From positions 1-64,000 of the forward strand of contig NZ_JAFAGT010000085.1 of assembly GCF_019237615.1 (NCBI RefSeq): 64,000 bases of DNA, in the 5' to 3' direction. Position numbers and translations under genes: made by a program. Positions 21,841 through 32,087 of this stretch are shown one piece after another; the first letter of the stretch is position 1; every line of letters begins with the position of its first letter. The DNA is from Roseateles sp. (GTDB lineage: Bacteria > Pseudomonadota > Gammaproteobacteria > Burkholderiales > Burkholderiaceae_C). A model generated the notes under the pieces. It did not search any database and was not told where the DNA came from. It was given only the letters and a program-made list of their open reading frames with translations.

Positions 21841-23130
21841 GCGTCCATGCGCGGATAGACGGGCTCGAAGGCGCCGCGGCGGATCTCGTCCAGCGTCGGT
21901 GCCTAGCCGGCCCAGAACACCAGTGCCGGTCCCGGCAGGTCGAGGTTGCGCTCCAGCCAGCGGCACAGCGCGTAGCGGTCCTCGTCCGCCATGCCCGGCA
22001 GCTCGACGAAGACCAGGTAGGCCCGGCGGCGCGGGAACTCGCGCAAGGCCTTGCTGACCAGCCAACAGCGCACCACGGGCCTGCAGCGCGCCAGTTCCTG
22101 CTGCTCCTCGACCAACTCGAAGACGGACAGGTCATGCCGCGTGATCTGGCTGAAGAACGGCATCTGGCGCAACTCCTCCCAGGCCCTCTCCTCCCCCTCC
22201 TGCGCCAGCCGGGCGCGCTCGCGCCAGAGCTTGAGCGCCGCGGCATCGTGCGCCAGGCCCGCGCGTGGCGTCTCCAGCTCGTCCACGGCGTTGCGCGCTG
22301 CCCACCAGCGGTGATCGTGGCCCGCGTCCCACAGCCGCTGCAGAGCCTGCAACCGGGAGGGCGGTCGCCGTCGGCCAGCGTGAGCGCCAGCCCCTGCAGC
22401 GCGCCTGCATGCTCGGCGCTGCGCTGCAGCGCCAGCTCGTACAGCGGCCGCACGTCTGCGTGGCGATCGAGGCGGCGGCGCAGCGTGGCCTCCTCGACGA
22501 GTTCGTCGGCATTGCCCGTCGCCCGCGCCGCCGCGAGCGCCTGCACCCGCTCACGCACGCGGCCCAGCCAGGCGTGATGCCGTTTACAGCCGCTGGCATT
22601 GTCCTTGCACCATTGCCTGTCGAAATGCCGCGGCGATTCCCGAGTCGTTGCGCATGCTGTCATGCAGGCGCAGCCAGGACAGCCGGGTGCGGTAGATCCA
22701 AGCGGCGAAGCGCCCATGGTCGCCGCGCAAGTGGCCGTACTCGTGTGCCAGCACGGCGAAGAGCCGCGGCTTGTCCAGTGCCATCAGCAGCGGCAGGCCG
22801 ATGGTGAGCGTGTTCACCGCCCCCCAGCAGTCCCCAGTGCGGCGTCTGCCGGATGCTGGCGTTGAACTCCGCGTCCAGGTAGACGGCATGGATGGGCGGC
22901 CCGTGGATTTTCTTGCGCATGCGCTCCAGGGCCTCGAACAGCGTCGGCGCCTCGTGCGCGGTGAGGAGCTGGCCCTCGGGGGCGTCCAGGCGCATCCACA
23001 GCGCGCGCAGGCTGACCCACAGCAGTCCCAGCGCCGCGAAAGCGGCGACGCCGCGGCGGTAGGCACGGCTGTCTTGCGCGCTGGCCTGCTCGCTCAGGCG
23101 CACCATGTGCACGAAATCGGCCTGATCCAT
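21837..23130 (-). pseudogene. Decayed M48 family metallopeptidase
   Basis: MDQADFVHMVRLSEQASAQDSRAYRRGV... then HEYGH in another frame (frameshift at G6 tract near 22820-22825), further frame change near 22590-22620, another near 22350-22370, and in-frame TAG in VFWAG*APTLDEIRRGAFEPVYPRMDA*. Confidence 0.85.
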
Positions 23131-23187
23131 GAAGCCTCCCTGCGGCTCTTCTTGTCGGCGGCGCATCCTAGCGAGCTTCGCAGGTTC

Positions 23188-23193
23188 TAGAAT
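23188..23193 (+). promoter_or_regulatory. Candidate -10 element (TAGAAT) of the 6S RNA gene
   Basis: TAGAAT ends 7 nt upstream of the predicted terminal stem GTCCACCGC at 23201. Confidence 0.5.
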
Positions 23194-23197
23194 CACT

Positions 23198-23378
23198 ACC
23201 GTCCACCGCTCCGACGGGCTTTAATTTCCTTCATCCGATGCTCTATGAGCAAGGGCTTGGAAAATTCCGGACGGGCGTGATCGTCTCGCGTCAGATGAAC
23301 CCGAAGTCCGGCTGACCTCGCCCACCTGATTACCCCTGGGTGTTCAGGATCTCGGCCCCCGGATCGCGGTGGACACCT
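23198..23378 (+). ncRNA. ssrS: 6S RNA candidate
   Basis: About 180 nt; terminal stem GTCCACCGC(23201-23209)/GCGGTGGAC(23366-23374) extended by TCCG/CGGA; internal GGGCG...GTCAG...CTGAC..CGCCC apical hairpin; no good ORF; near zapA, just before the EVE-domain gene. Confidence 0.75.
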
Positions 23379-23400
23379 TCTCCTCCCTTAGCATCGGCCG

Positions 23401-23859
<459 letters not shown>

Positions 23860-23911
23860 CGGCCAGGCCCCGGCACGTTCGCGCGCGCCGCAGCCGTTAA
23901 GCTGCGCGCCC

Positions 23912-24841
23912 ATGAACCACACCGCCCTCGCTCTGGCCCTGGCCGGCCTGCTATGCACCGCCGCCATGGCCGCGCCCGCCAAGGCCCCTGCCAAAAAGAA
24001 GACCGCCGCGGAGATCCTGGCCGCCTCGCCCGCCAGCGACTGGCGTGCGCTGGACCCCGACAACACACTGCTGATGGAGCTCGCCTCGGGCCAGGTCATC
24101 ATCGAGCTGGCACCCCGCTTCGCACCGGCCCACGCGGCCAACATCCGCGCGCTGGCCCATGGCGGCTACTGGGACGGCCTGGCCATCGTGCGCGTGCAGG
24201 ACAACTTCGTCACCCAATGGGGCGACCCGGACGGCGAGGACGCCACCAAGGCCAGGCCGCTGCCGGCGGGCGTGGCGGCCAAGCTGCCGGCCGAGTTCTC
24301 CGTGCCGCTGGACCGCATCGGCAAGAGCGCCCGTTTCGCCAGGCTGCCCGACGTGGACGGCTGGGCTCCGCGCAGCGGTTTTGCCGAGGGCTTTCCCGTC
24401 GCTGCCGACCCCAAGGCCGGCAAGGCCTGGCTGGCGCATTGCTACGGCATGGTCGGCGCCGGCCGCGGCGACACCGTCGATTCCAGCAACGGGACCGAGC
24501 TCTACGTCGTCATCGGCCATGCGCCGCGCGGGCTGGACCTGAACATCACCGTCGTCGGCCGCGTCATCAAGGGCATGGAACTGCTGTCCGCCCTGCCCCG
24601 CGGCGCCGCGGCCATGGGTTTCTACGACAAGCCCGAGCAGCGCACCGGCATCCAGCGCGTGCGCCTGCTGGCCGACGTGCCTGCGGCCGAGCGGCCCGCG
24701 CTGCAGTTGCTGAAAACCGAGTCCGGCACCTGGACCCAGTTGCTGGACGCCCGGCGCTTCCGTGGCGGCTGGTTCGTCCACAGCCCCGGCCACGTGGATG
24801 TCTGCAGCGCCGGCGTGCCGACGCGGCCGACGCCGCCCTGA
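23912..24841 (+). CDS. Cyclophilin-type peptidyl-prolyl cis-trans isomerase with signal peptide
   Basis: [23 protein letters not shown] signal; [46 protein letters not shown]. Confidence 0.85.
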   Translation: MNHTALALALAGLLCTAAMAAPAKAPAKKKTAAEILAASPASDWRALDPDNTLLMELASGQVIIELAPRFAPAHAANIRALAHGGYWDGLAIVRVQDNFVTQWGDPDGEDATKARPLPAGVAAKLPAEFSVPLDRIGKSARFARLPDVDGWAPRSGFAEGFPVAADPKAGKAWLAHCYGMVGAGRGDTVDSSNGTELYVVIGHAPRGLDLNITVVGRVIKGMELLSALPRGAAAMGFYDKPEQRTGIQRVRLLADVPAAERPALQLLKTESGTWTQLLDARRFRGGWFVHSPGHVDVCSAGVPTRPTPP

Positions 24842-24844
24842 ACC

Positions 24845-26713
24845 TCAGCCGGCGCCCAGCAGCAGCGCCACGCGGTAGGTGATGAAGGAGGCCAGGTAGG
24901 CCAGGCCGAACAGATAGGCCATCATGATCAGCGGCAGCCGGTAGCCGCCGGTCTCGCGCTTCACGGCGGCCAGCGTCGCGATGCACTGCGGCGCGAACAC
25001 ATACCAGGCAAGCAACGACAGCGCCGTCGCCAGGCTCCAGCTCTGAGCGATCAGCGGCGCCAGCGCCTGGGCGGCATCGTCGCCGGTGGCGGACAGCGCG
25101 TAGACCGTGCCCAGCGCGCTGATGGCCACCTCGCGCGCCGCCAGCCCCGGCACCAGCGCCAGACTGATCTGCCAGTTGAAGCCTATCGGCTCGAATAGCT
25201 TGGCCAGGCCGGCTCCCAGCCAGCCGGCCACGCTGTACTGGATGGGCGCGCCCGTCGCGCCCTCGGGCACCGCGGGGAAGCTGGCCAGCAGCCACAGCGC
25301 GATCGTCAGCACCAGGATGATGCCGCCCACGCGCTTGACGAAGATCATCGCGCGCTGCCACAGGCCGATGGCGATGGAGCGCGGGTGCGGCCAGTGGTAG
25401 CTCGGCAGCTCCATCATCAGCGGCCGCACGAGGCGGCCCGCGCTGGTGAAGCGCTTCAGCAGCCAGGCGACGACCAACGCCCCGAGGATGCCGGCGAGGT
25501 ACAGGCCGAACAACACCAGGCCCTGCAGCTCGAGCCCCATCACCTGGCGCCGCGGCACGAAGGCGCCGATCAGCAACGCATAGACGGGAAGCCGCGCCGA
25601 GCAGGTCATCAGCGGCGCGATCATGATGGTGACCATGCGGTCGCGCGGGTTGGAGATCGAGCGCGTGGCCATGATGCCGGGAATGGCGCAGGCAAAGCTC
25701 GACAGCAACGGGATGAAGCTGCGCCCGGACAGGCCCACGCTTCCCATCAGCCGGTCCAGCAGCAGCGCGGCGCGCGGCAAATAGCCCGACTCCTCCAGGA
25801 TGAGGATGAAGAAGAACAGGATCAGGATCTGCGGCAGGAAGGCCAGCACGCCGCCGGCCCCGGCGATGACGCCGTCGACGATAAGGCTGTGCAGCCAGCC
25901 CTCCGGCAGCCAGTGGCCCACCTGCTGGCCCAGCCAGACCATGCCGGCCTCGATCAGGTCCTTGGGCAGCTCGGCCCAGGAGAAGACCGCCTGGAACAGC
26001 AGGAACAGCAGCACCGCCAGGATGACCGAGCCGGCCACCGGATGCAGCAGCACGCGGTCGACGCGGTCGCTGGGCAGCGTGGGCAGCTCGTGGTCCAGAT
26101 CCAGGGCGCGCAGCCAGGTCTTGACGGTGACATGGTCGTCGGACTGCTGCTCGGCCGCGATGGCGGCGCTCTCCCACACCTCGGGCCGGTCCAGCAGCGC
26201 GCGCAACTCGTCCAGGCCTTCCTTGTGGATGGCGACGGTTCGCACCACCGGCAGGCCGAGCTGAGCGCCAAGCGCCGCAGCGTCGATCTTGAGGCCGCGG
26301 CGGGCCGCCAGGTCAGCCATGTTCAGCGCGACGACCACGGGCAGGCCCATGCGACGCACGGCCAGCACCAGGCGCAGGTTGCGGCGCAAGTTGGTCGCGT
26401 CCAGCACGCAGACGACCAGGTCGGGCCGCTTCTCGCCCTTGGCGCGGCCGGCCAGCACGTCGCAGGTCACGCGCTCGTCCGGCGAGCGCGGGTGCAGGCT
26501 GTAGGTGCCCGGCAGGTCCAGCAGGCGCAACGCCTTGCCAGCGGTCGTGACGAGGCGGCCCTCCTTGCGCTCGACGGTGACACCGGCGTAGTTCGCCACC
26601 TTCTGGTGGCTGCCAGTCAGGCCGTTGAAGAGGGCCGTCTTGCCGCAGTTCGGGTTGCCGACGAGGGCAACGAGCTTGCCGCCGCGGTGGACGTGGACGA
26701 CGGCTTCCGTCAT
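24845..26713 (-). CDS. feoB: Ferrous iron transporter FeoB
   Basis: MTEAVVHVHRGGKLVALVGNPNCGKTALFNGLTGSHQKVANYAGVTVERKEG; multi-TM C-terminus. Confidence 0.95.
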   Translation of the reverse strand: MTEAVVHVHRGGKLVALVGNPNCGKTALFNGLTGSHQKVANYAGVTVERKEGRLVTTAGKALRLLDLPGTYSLHPRSPDERVTCDVLAGRAKGEKRPDLVVCVLDATNLRRNLRLVLAVRRMGLPVVVALNMADLAARRGLKIDAAALGAQLGLPVVRTVAIHKEGLDELRALLDRPEVWESAAIAAEQQSDDHVTVKTWLRALDLDHELPTLPSDRVDRVLLHPVAGSVILAVLLFLLFQAVFSWAELPKDLIEAGMVWLGQQVGHWLPEGWLHSLIVDGVIAGAGGVLAFLPQILILFFFILILEESGYLPRAALLLDRLMGSVGLSGRSFIPLLSSFACAIPGIMATRSISNPRDRMVTIMIAPLMTCSARLPVYALLIGAFVPRRQVMGLELQGLVLFGLYLAGILGALVVAWLLKRFTSAGRLVRPLMMELPSYHWPHPRSIAIGLWQRAMIFVKRVGGIILVLTIALWLLASFPAVPEGATGAPIQYSVAGWLGAGLAKLFEPIGFNWQISLALVPGLAAREVAISALGTVYALSATGDDAAQALAPLIAQSWSLATALSLLAWYVFAPQCIATLAAVKRETGGYRLPLIMMAYLFGLAYLASFITYRVALLLGAG

Positions 26714-26964
26714 CGTGTCGTCACGGCGATACATTCGGCCTCGGCATGGCGCAGCGCAAACGTCGACTGCCCGACGCGCACCACCAGGTTGCCCGTGCGC
26801 TGGGCACCGCGGCGCAGCACGCGCACGGCCTCACCCGGCAGGAAGCCCAGGTCGGCCAGCCAGGCGGCCCATTCCGGCGAATGCTGGGGTGCGCGCACCT
26901 GCTCGACGGTCAGCGCCCGCCCGGCAGGGGCGGCGGCGAGGCTGGAAGGCAGCGGCTCGGACAT
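26710..26964 (-). CDS. feoA: Ferrous iron transport protein FeoA
   Basis: 84 aa, PEWAAWLADLGFLPGEAVRVLRRGAQRTGNLVVRVGQSTFALRHAEAECI; overlaps feoB start by 4 nt. Confidence 0.9.
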   Translation of the reverse strand: MSEPLPSSLAAAPAGRALTVEQVRAPQHSPEWAAWLADLGFLPGEAVRVLRRGAQRTGNLVVRVGQSTFALRHAEAECIAVTTR

Positions 26965-26989
26965 GGGCAGGTCGACGGGCTGTCGGTTT

Positions 26990-27008
26990 GATGAGAATGA
27001 TTCTCATT
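26990..27008 (-). promoter_or_regulatory. Fur box upstream of feoAB
   Basis: GATGAGAATGATTCTCATT; ATGAGAAT-G-ATTCTCAT dyad, 26 nt upstream of feoA. Confidence 0.88.
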
Positions 27009-27075
27009 GTACGCAAAGCCACGCCCACCCGGGCGCTGGCATGGACTTGCCCGACGAAGTTTTCGCGCGCCGTGC

Positions 27076-30000
27076 TCAGCGCGGGTTGAGGTGATCCAGC
27101 AACTGGTCGCAGACCTTCAGCGCCCTGGCGAAATCCAGCCGCGCCACGGCGGCCGACAACATGTGCATCTCCGGGCCGAGCGCAACCGCGTGGGCAGCCA
27201 CCAGTTGCTCGCAGACGGCGACCGAGCGCATGTTGCGCTCCACCAGCAACTGGCGCAGCCGGCGCAGTGCCTCGAGCGGGCCACCGCCCGCGACCTCGGC
27301 CGGGGCGGGCGCCACGGCCGGCGCCCCGCCCGCGGTGAACGCCGCGAGCGCGGCCAGGCTGTCGTCGAGCCGGCCCTGCAGGGCCGCCAGGTCGACCGAC
27401 GCCATGGCAGCGCCGTCGCGCAGGGCCTGCTCCTGCCGGCCCGCCGCGGCAGCCAGTGCACTGGCGCCGACGGCGCCAGCCAGGCCGCGCAGGGTGTGCA
27501 GCACGCGCAACGCGTCGCCCCGGCCCGAATGCCCCAGATGGCGCCCAAGGGCCTCCATCTCCCGGGGCGCGTCGTTGGCAAAGGAACGCAGCAGCCGCTC
27601 GTACAGCGCCCGGCGCCCGCCCAGGCGCCGCAGCGCGGCCTCGGGCTCCAGCAGGGCCACCTCGGCGGGCGCCATGGCCGGTACGGCAGGCCCCACAAGG
27701 CGGCACAGGCAGGCGACCAGTTGCTCCAGGTCCACCGGCTTGGCGACATGGTCGCGCATGCCGGCGGCCAGGCAGGCCTGGCGGTCGGCCTCCATCGCAT
27801 TGGCCGTCATCGCGATGACGACGCTGTCGGGCCGGCGCGCGAGGATGCGCTGTGTCGCCTCGAAGCCGTCGATGTCGGGCATCTGCAGGTCCATCAGGAT
27901 GGCGTCGTAGGCCGGCTCGGCCACGAGGGCCAGATGGGCGCCCTCCACGCCGCCGCTGGCCAGCGTGACAACGGCGCCCTCGTCTTCCAGCAACTCCTGC
28001 GCGACCTGCTGGTTGAAGGCGTTGTCCTCGACGATGAGCAGGCGCATGCCGGCCAGTCTCTGCTCCGCTGACGGCGCACGCGCCTGGGCGGGGCGGCCGC
28101 CCGTGGCCTCGACGACGACGTCGTACAGCATGGAGGCCGTGACCGGCTTGACGAGATAGCCTCCCAGGCTCTGGATGTCCTGCTCGCTGCGCTCGGCCAG
28201 CAACTCGCGGCCATGGGCCGTGACCATGATGATGACGGGCGCGTCCGACGCATGGCTGTCGCGGATGCGCCGCGCGGTCTCCCAGCCGTCCAGCCCCGGC
28301 ATGCGCCAGTCCATCAGGATGAGCTGGTAGTGCGGCTCGCCGCGCTGCGCAGCCTCGTGCACCAGGCCCAGGGCCTGCTCGCCACTGGCCGCCAGCTCGC
28401 AGTCCCAACCCAGGCTCGCGCCTATGCCCTGCAGCACGTCACGGGCCATGGGGTTGTCGTCGACGACAAGTACCTTGAGGCCGCGCTGGGCCGGGTCGGC
28501 GTCGCCGCTGCCGGCCGGCGCACTCTCCATCAGCAGCTCGAAGTGGAAGCGGCTGCCCTCGCCGACCTGGCTGTCCACGCCCAGCTCGCCGCCCATCAGC
28601 GCGACGAGGCGGCGGCTGATGGCCAGGCCCAGGCCGGTACCGCCGTACCGCCGCGACGTGCTCTGCTCGGCCTGGCTGAAGCCATCGAAGATGTGCTCCA
28701 GCTTGTCGGGTGCGATGCCGATGCCGGTGTCGCAGACCTCGAAGCGCAGCCGGACGCACCCGCCCTCCTCCTCCCCCAGCAGCCGCAGGCCCAGGACCAC
28801 CTCGCCCCGCTCGGTGAACTTGAGCGCATTGCCGGCCAGGTTGAGCAGCACCTGGCGAAGGCGCATCGCATCGCCCACCAGGGCGCCGGGCAGGCGCGGG
28901 TCGAGGCGAAACAGCACCTCGATGTCCTTGGCCCCGACGTTGGCCGACAGGATGACGGCCAGCTCGCGCATGAAGTCGCTGAGCTCGAAGCGGTGCAGGT
29001 CCAGCTCCATCTTGCCGGCCTCGACCTTGGAGAAGTCCAGCACGTCGTTGATGACGGCCAGCAGCGCCTGCGCGGCCGTACGGGCCTTGCTGGCGTAGTC
29101 GAGCTGGCGCGGTGACAGTTCGGTGCGCAGCAGCAGGTTGAGCATGCCCAGCGCACCGTTCATTGGCGTACGGATCTCGTGGCTCATGTTGGCCAGGAAG
29201 TCGCTCTTGGCCTGGCTGGCCGCCTCGGCCACGACGCGGGCACGCACCAGTTCCACCTCGGCGCGGTGGCGCTCGGTCACGTCGACGAGCATCTGCACGA
29301 CGTTGACGAGATGGCCGCGCCCGTCGCGGATGGCGCTGGCGCTGGCATCGACGAAGAGTTCGCCGCCGCCGGGCAGTGCGAAGCCGCGCTCGAAGCGCAC
29401 GTGTGCCTGCCGCCCGCCCGCCAGCCGTGCCAGCTCGCCACCCAGCGCGCGCCCGGCGCGGAAGTCCGGCAGGTCGGCGAGCTTGGTGCCGCGCAACGCG
29501 CCGGCCTCGCGGCACAGCATGGCCGTCAGCGCCTGGTTCACGTCCAGGATGCCCCCCTGTGCATCGCACAGCGCGATGCCGACCTGGGCGCGCTCGAAAA
29601 TACCGCGGAAGCGCTGCTCGCTGTCGAGCAGCGCCCGCGTGCGCTGCTCCACGCGGGCCTCCAGCTGTTGTCGCTCGACGACCAGCTGCTCAGTCATGTG
29701 GTTGAACCCCCGCGCCAGCTCGCGGAACTCGCTGAAGCCGCAGACCGGGGCGCGCTCGTCCAGCTTGCCGCCGGCGATGCGAGCGACGGCACCGCTGAGC
29801 ATCTCCACCGGCTCGACGATGCGGCGCCTCAGCAGCAGGCACAGCGCGAGGGCCAGCAGCAAGGCCAGGCCCAGGGCCAGGGCCAGGCGGTCACGCAGCG
29901 CGTGCGCCGGTGCGAAAGCCTCGGCCGCGTCGAGGTTGACCGACATGCCCCAGTCCAGCGCCGGCAGGTGGCGCCAGGCGGAGATGACCTCGACGCCCGC

Positions 30001-30846
30001 ATAGTCACGCATCATTCCGCTGCCACTTTCGCCACGCAGGGCGCGCAGGGCGGGCGGCGCATCGGGCGCCACCAGGTCCATGCCCTCGGCCTGGCCCCGC
30101 CCGGGCGGGCGCCTGAGGTCGTTGATGAAGGCAGCCCCGTCGCCCTCCCGCCGCGCCAGCACCGTCTCACCGGCCAGCGCCAGCCCCGAACGCTCGGTCG
30201 CGACGCGCAGCAGCCGGTCGAGGCCCAGCTGCAGCACGACGCTGCCCAGCACGCGGTCGTCGACGACGACCGGGTGGACGAAGAACAGGGTCGGGGCCCC
30301 CTCGCCGCGCAGGCGCTGCACCGACGTCAGCTGCGCATCCAGGTGGTCGATGGCGCGGCGGTGGGCGGAAAACAGCTCGCTGCCCTCGAAGACCCCGCCA
30401 TCCAGGCGCGTCGCCGCCGCCTTCATCGCGAAGCTGATGCTGCCGTCGGGCCGGACCAGCAGCAGGTCCAGGTATTTGCCGGTGTCGTAGAGCCGCTCGA
30501 AGAAGGCCCGGCTGGCCGCCGGCATGCGCGTCGCGGCGGCGTCGCCGCGTTGCGCCAGCAGCGCGGCGGCATCGCTGGCCTGGGCGACGAGGCGGCCGTC
30601 GTTCTGCACCTCGTTGAGATATTCGTTGATCTCGTGCACCTTCTTGCGCGACAGGACGACCAGTCCCTCGGTCACCGTCTCGCGCAGGCTCCGCTCGACG
30701 TTCACCAGCTGCCACAGCCCCACCAGCCCAAGGGGCAGGAGGGACAGCAGCATCAGGCCCAGCAGCAGCGCGGGCCCGACGCGCCAGGCTCGGCGCGTCG
30801 GCGCCACGGCCACGGGGGCCTCCGTCGGCGGTCGGGCGGCGCTCAA
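27076..30846 (-). CDS. Hybrid histidine kinase: TM sensor-HAMP-PAS-HisKA-HATPase-REC-REC-HPt
   Basis: 1256 aa; extracytoplasmic sensor between two TM segments; [20 protein letters not shown]; receivers [14 protein letters not shown] and [14 protein letters not shown]; HPt [14 protein letters not shown]. Confidence 0.92.
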   Translation of the reverse strand: MSAARPPTEAPVAVAPTRRAWRVGPALLLGLMLLSLLPLGLVGLWQLVNVERSLRETVTEGLVVLSRKKVHEINEYLNEVQNDGRLVAQASDAAALLAQRGDAAATRMPAASRAFFERLYDTGKYLDLLLVRPDGSISFAMKAAATRLDGGVFEGSELFSAHRRAIDHLDAQLTSVQRLRGEGAPTLFFVHPVVVDDRVLGSVVLQLGLDRLLRVATERSGLALAGETVLARREGDGAAFINDLRRPPGRGQAEGMDLVAPDAPPALRALRGESGSGMMRDYAGVEVISAWRHLPALDWGMSVNLDAAEAFAPAHALRDRLALALGLALLLALALCLLLRRRIVEPVEMLSGAVARIAGGKLDERAPVCGFSEFRELARGFNHMTEQLVVERQQLEARVEQRTRALLDSEQRFRGIFERAQVGIALCDAQGGILDVNQALTAMLCREAGALRGTKLADLPDFRAGRALGGELARLAGGRQAHVRFERGFALPGGGELFVDASASAIRDGRGHLVNVVQMLVDVTERHRAEVELVRARVVAEAASQAKSDFLANMSHEIRTPMNGALGMLNLLLRTELSPRQLDYASKARTAAQALLAVINDVLDFSKVEAGKMELDLHRFELSDFMRELAVILSANVGAKDIEVLFRLDPRLPGALVGDAMRLRQVLLNLAGNALKFTERGEVVLGLRLLGEEEGGCVRLRFEVCDTGIGIAPDKLEHIFDGFSQAEQSTSRRYGGTGLGLAISRRLVALMGGELGVDSQVGEGSRFHFELLMESAPAGSGDADPAQRGLKVLVVDDNPMARDVLQGIGASLGWDCELAASGEQALGLVHEAAQRGEPHYQLILMDWRMPGLDGWETARRIRDSHASDAPVIIMVTAHGRELLAERSEQDIQSLGGYLVKPVTASMLYDVVVEATGGRPAQARAPSAEQRLAGMRLLIVEDNAFNQQVAQELLEDEGAVVTLASGGVEGAHLALVAEPAYDAILMDLQMPDIDGFEATQRILARRPDSVVIAMTANAMEADRQACLAAGMRDHVAKPVDLEQLVACLCRLVGPAVPAMAPAEVALLEPEAALRRLGGRRALYERLLRSFANDAPREMEALGRHLGHSGRGDALRVLHTLRGLAGAVGASALAAAAGRQEQALRDGAAMASVDLAALQGRLDDSLAALAAFTAGGAPAVAPAPAEVAGGGPLEALRRLRQLLVERNMRSVAVCEQLVAAHAVALGPEMHMLSAAVARLDFARALKVCDQLLDHLNPR

Positions 30847-32084
30847 CGCTCCACCTCGATGCGCGACAGCTCGGCCATCCAGTACTCGGCCGAGCGGAAG
30901 CTCGGCCAGGGCTCGGGCCGGATGTAGCGCGGCAGCAGGACGACCTCACGGAGCTGGCCGTCGGGCCTGACCTGGGCGATGCGCAACTGGCGCCACAGGT
31001 GGCGGCTGCGACCGTCCACCGTCGCAGAGCCCTGCGGCGCCGTCACGGACTGATGCAGCACGTTGACGGTGACCGCCTCGGTCTGCGGGCTGCCGACCTC
31101 GCGCACCGCCGCGGCCCAGATCTGCACGCCGAGGTAGGCCGACACGGCCGTGTCGCTGGCCAGGGCGGCCTCGCCCTGGCGGCGCCGCAGCCGCGCCAGG
31201 AAAGCTTCGTTGGCCGGCCCGGGCTGGGACTGCAGATAGCTCCAGGCGCTGAAGTGCCGGCCCAGCCGGCCGCCGCCGAAGGCCTTCATCTCGGGCTCGG
31301 CGGCGCCGAGGGACAGCACGGGCTGGTCGCCCAGCCCGGCGGCCACGAGGGCGTCGAAGAAGGCCTGGTTGCCGGCGCCGCTGATGGCGCTGAGCACGAC
31401 GTCGGGCCGCAGCCGGCGCAGGTCGGCCATGACGGCACCCATGTCGCCGGCACCCAGCGGCAGATAGCGTTCACCCAGCAACTGGCCGCCGCCGAGCTGG
31501 ACGAAGTCGCGCAGCACGATACCCAGGCGGCGCTGGTAGAGGCCATCGGTGCCGACCAGGTAGACACGCCGGCCGAAACCGCCCATGGCCCAGCCGGTCG
31601 CCGGCAGCGCCTGCTGGTTGGGCGTCGGGCCGGTGTAGACGATATGCGCCGACAGCGCCATGCCCTCATGGGCGGCCGGGTGGAAGAGCAAGTGCCGGTG
31701 GGCCTCCACCACGGGCCTGACGGCCTCGCGGCAGGCCGACGACCCGCAGCCGAACAGCACTGCCGCCTGCTCGGTACCGATCAGCCGCTCGGCTGCCGCG
31801 GCCGCGGCGCTTGGGTCGGAGCGCGAGTCCCCTATCCTCAGCTCGACGCGCCGGCCCAGCAGGCCACCGCCGGCGTTGAGTTCCTCCACCGCCATCTTGA
31901 CGGCCGCCACCAGCGGCGCGTCGCTCTCCGCCATCGGACCGCTGAGCGCATGCAGCAGGCCGATGACGATGGGGCGACGCTCCGCATCGGTGGCCTCCCT
32001 CTGCACGAAGTAGGCCACCAGCCCCAGGGCCAATGCCAATAGCAGGCCGCCTGGCCACGCCCATCGGGGCCGCAAAGCCCGCAT
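30843..32084 (-). CDS. Periplasmic substrate-binding protein, type-1 fold (UrtA/AmiC-like)
   Basis: PIVIGLLHALSGPMAESDAPLVAAVKMAVEELNAGGGLLGRRVELRIGDSRSDPSAAAAAAERLIGTEQAAVLFGCGSSACREAV; no ABC permease/ATPase nearby; 4-nt overlap with the downstream kinase gene. Confidence 0.85.
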   Translation of the reverse strand: MRALRPRWAWPGGLLLALALGLVAYFVQREATDAERRPIVIGLLHALSGPMAESDAPLVAAVKMAVEELNAGGGLLGRRVELRIGDSRSDPSAAAAAAERLIGTEQAAVLFGCGSSACREAVRPVVEAHRHLLFHPAAHEGMALSAHIVYTGPTPNQQALPATGWAMGGFGRRVYLVGTDGLYQRRLGIVLRDFVQLGGGQLLGERYLPLGAGDMGAVMADLRRLRPDVVLSAISGAGNQAFFDALVAAGLGDQPVLSLGAAEPEMKAFGGGRLGRHFSAWSYLQSQPGPANEAFLARLRRRQGEAALASDTAVSAYLGVQIWAAAVREVGSPQTEAVTVNVLHQSVTAPQGSATVDGRSRHLWRQLRIAQVRPDGQLREVVLLPRYIRPEPWPSFRSAEYWMAELSRIEVER

Positions 32085-32087
32085 GGC

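Noticed and set aside
24567-26177. 536-aa reverse ORF overlapping feoB in another frame
   Set aside because: Arg/Ala/Gly-rich out-of-frame translation of feoB; no independent support.
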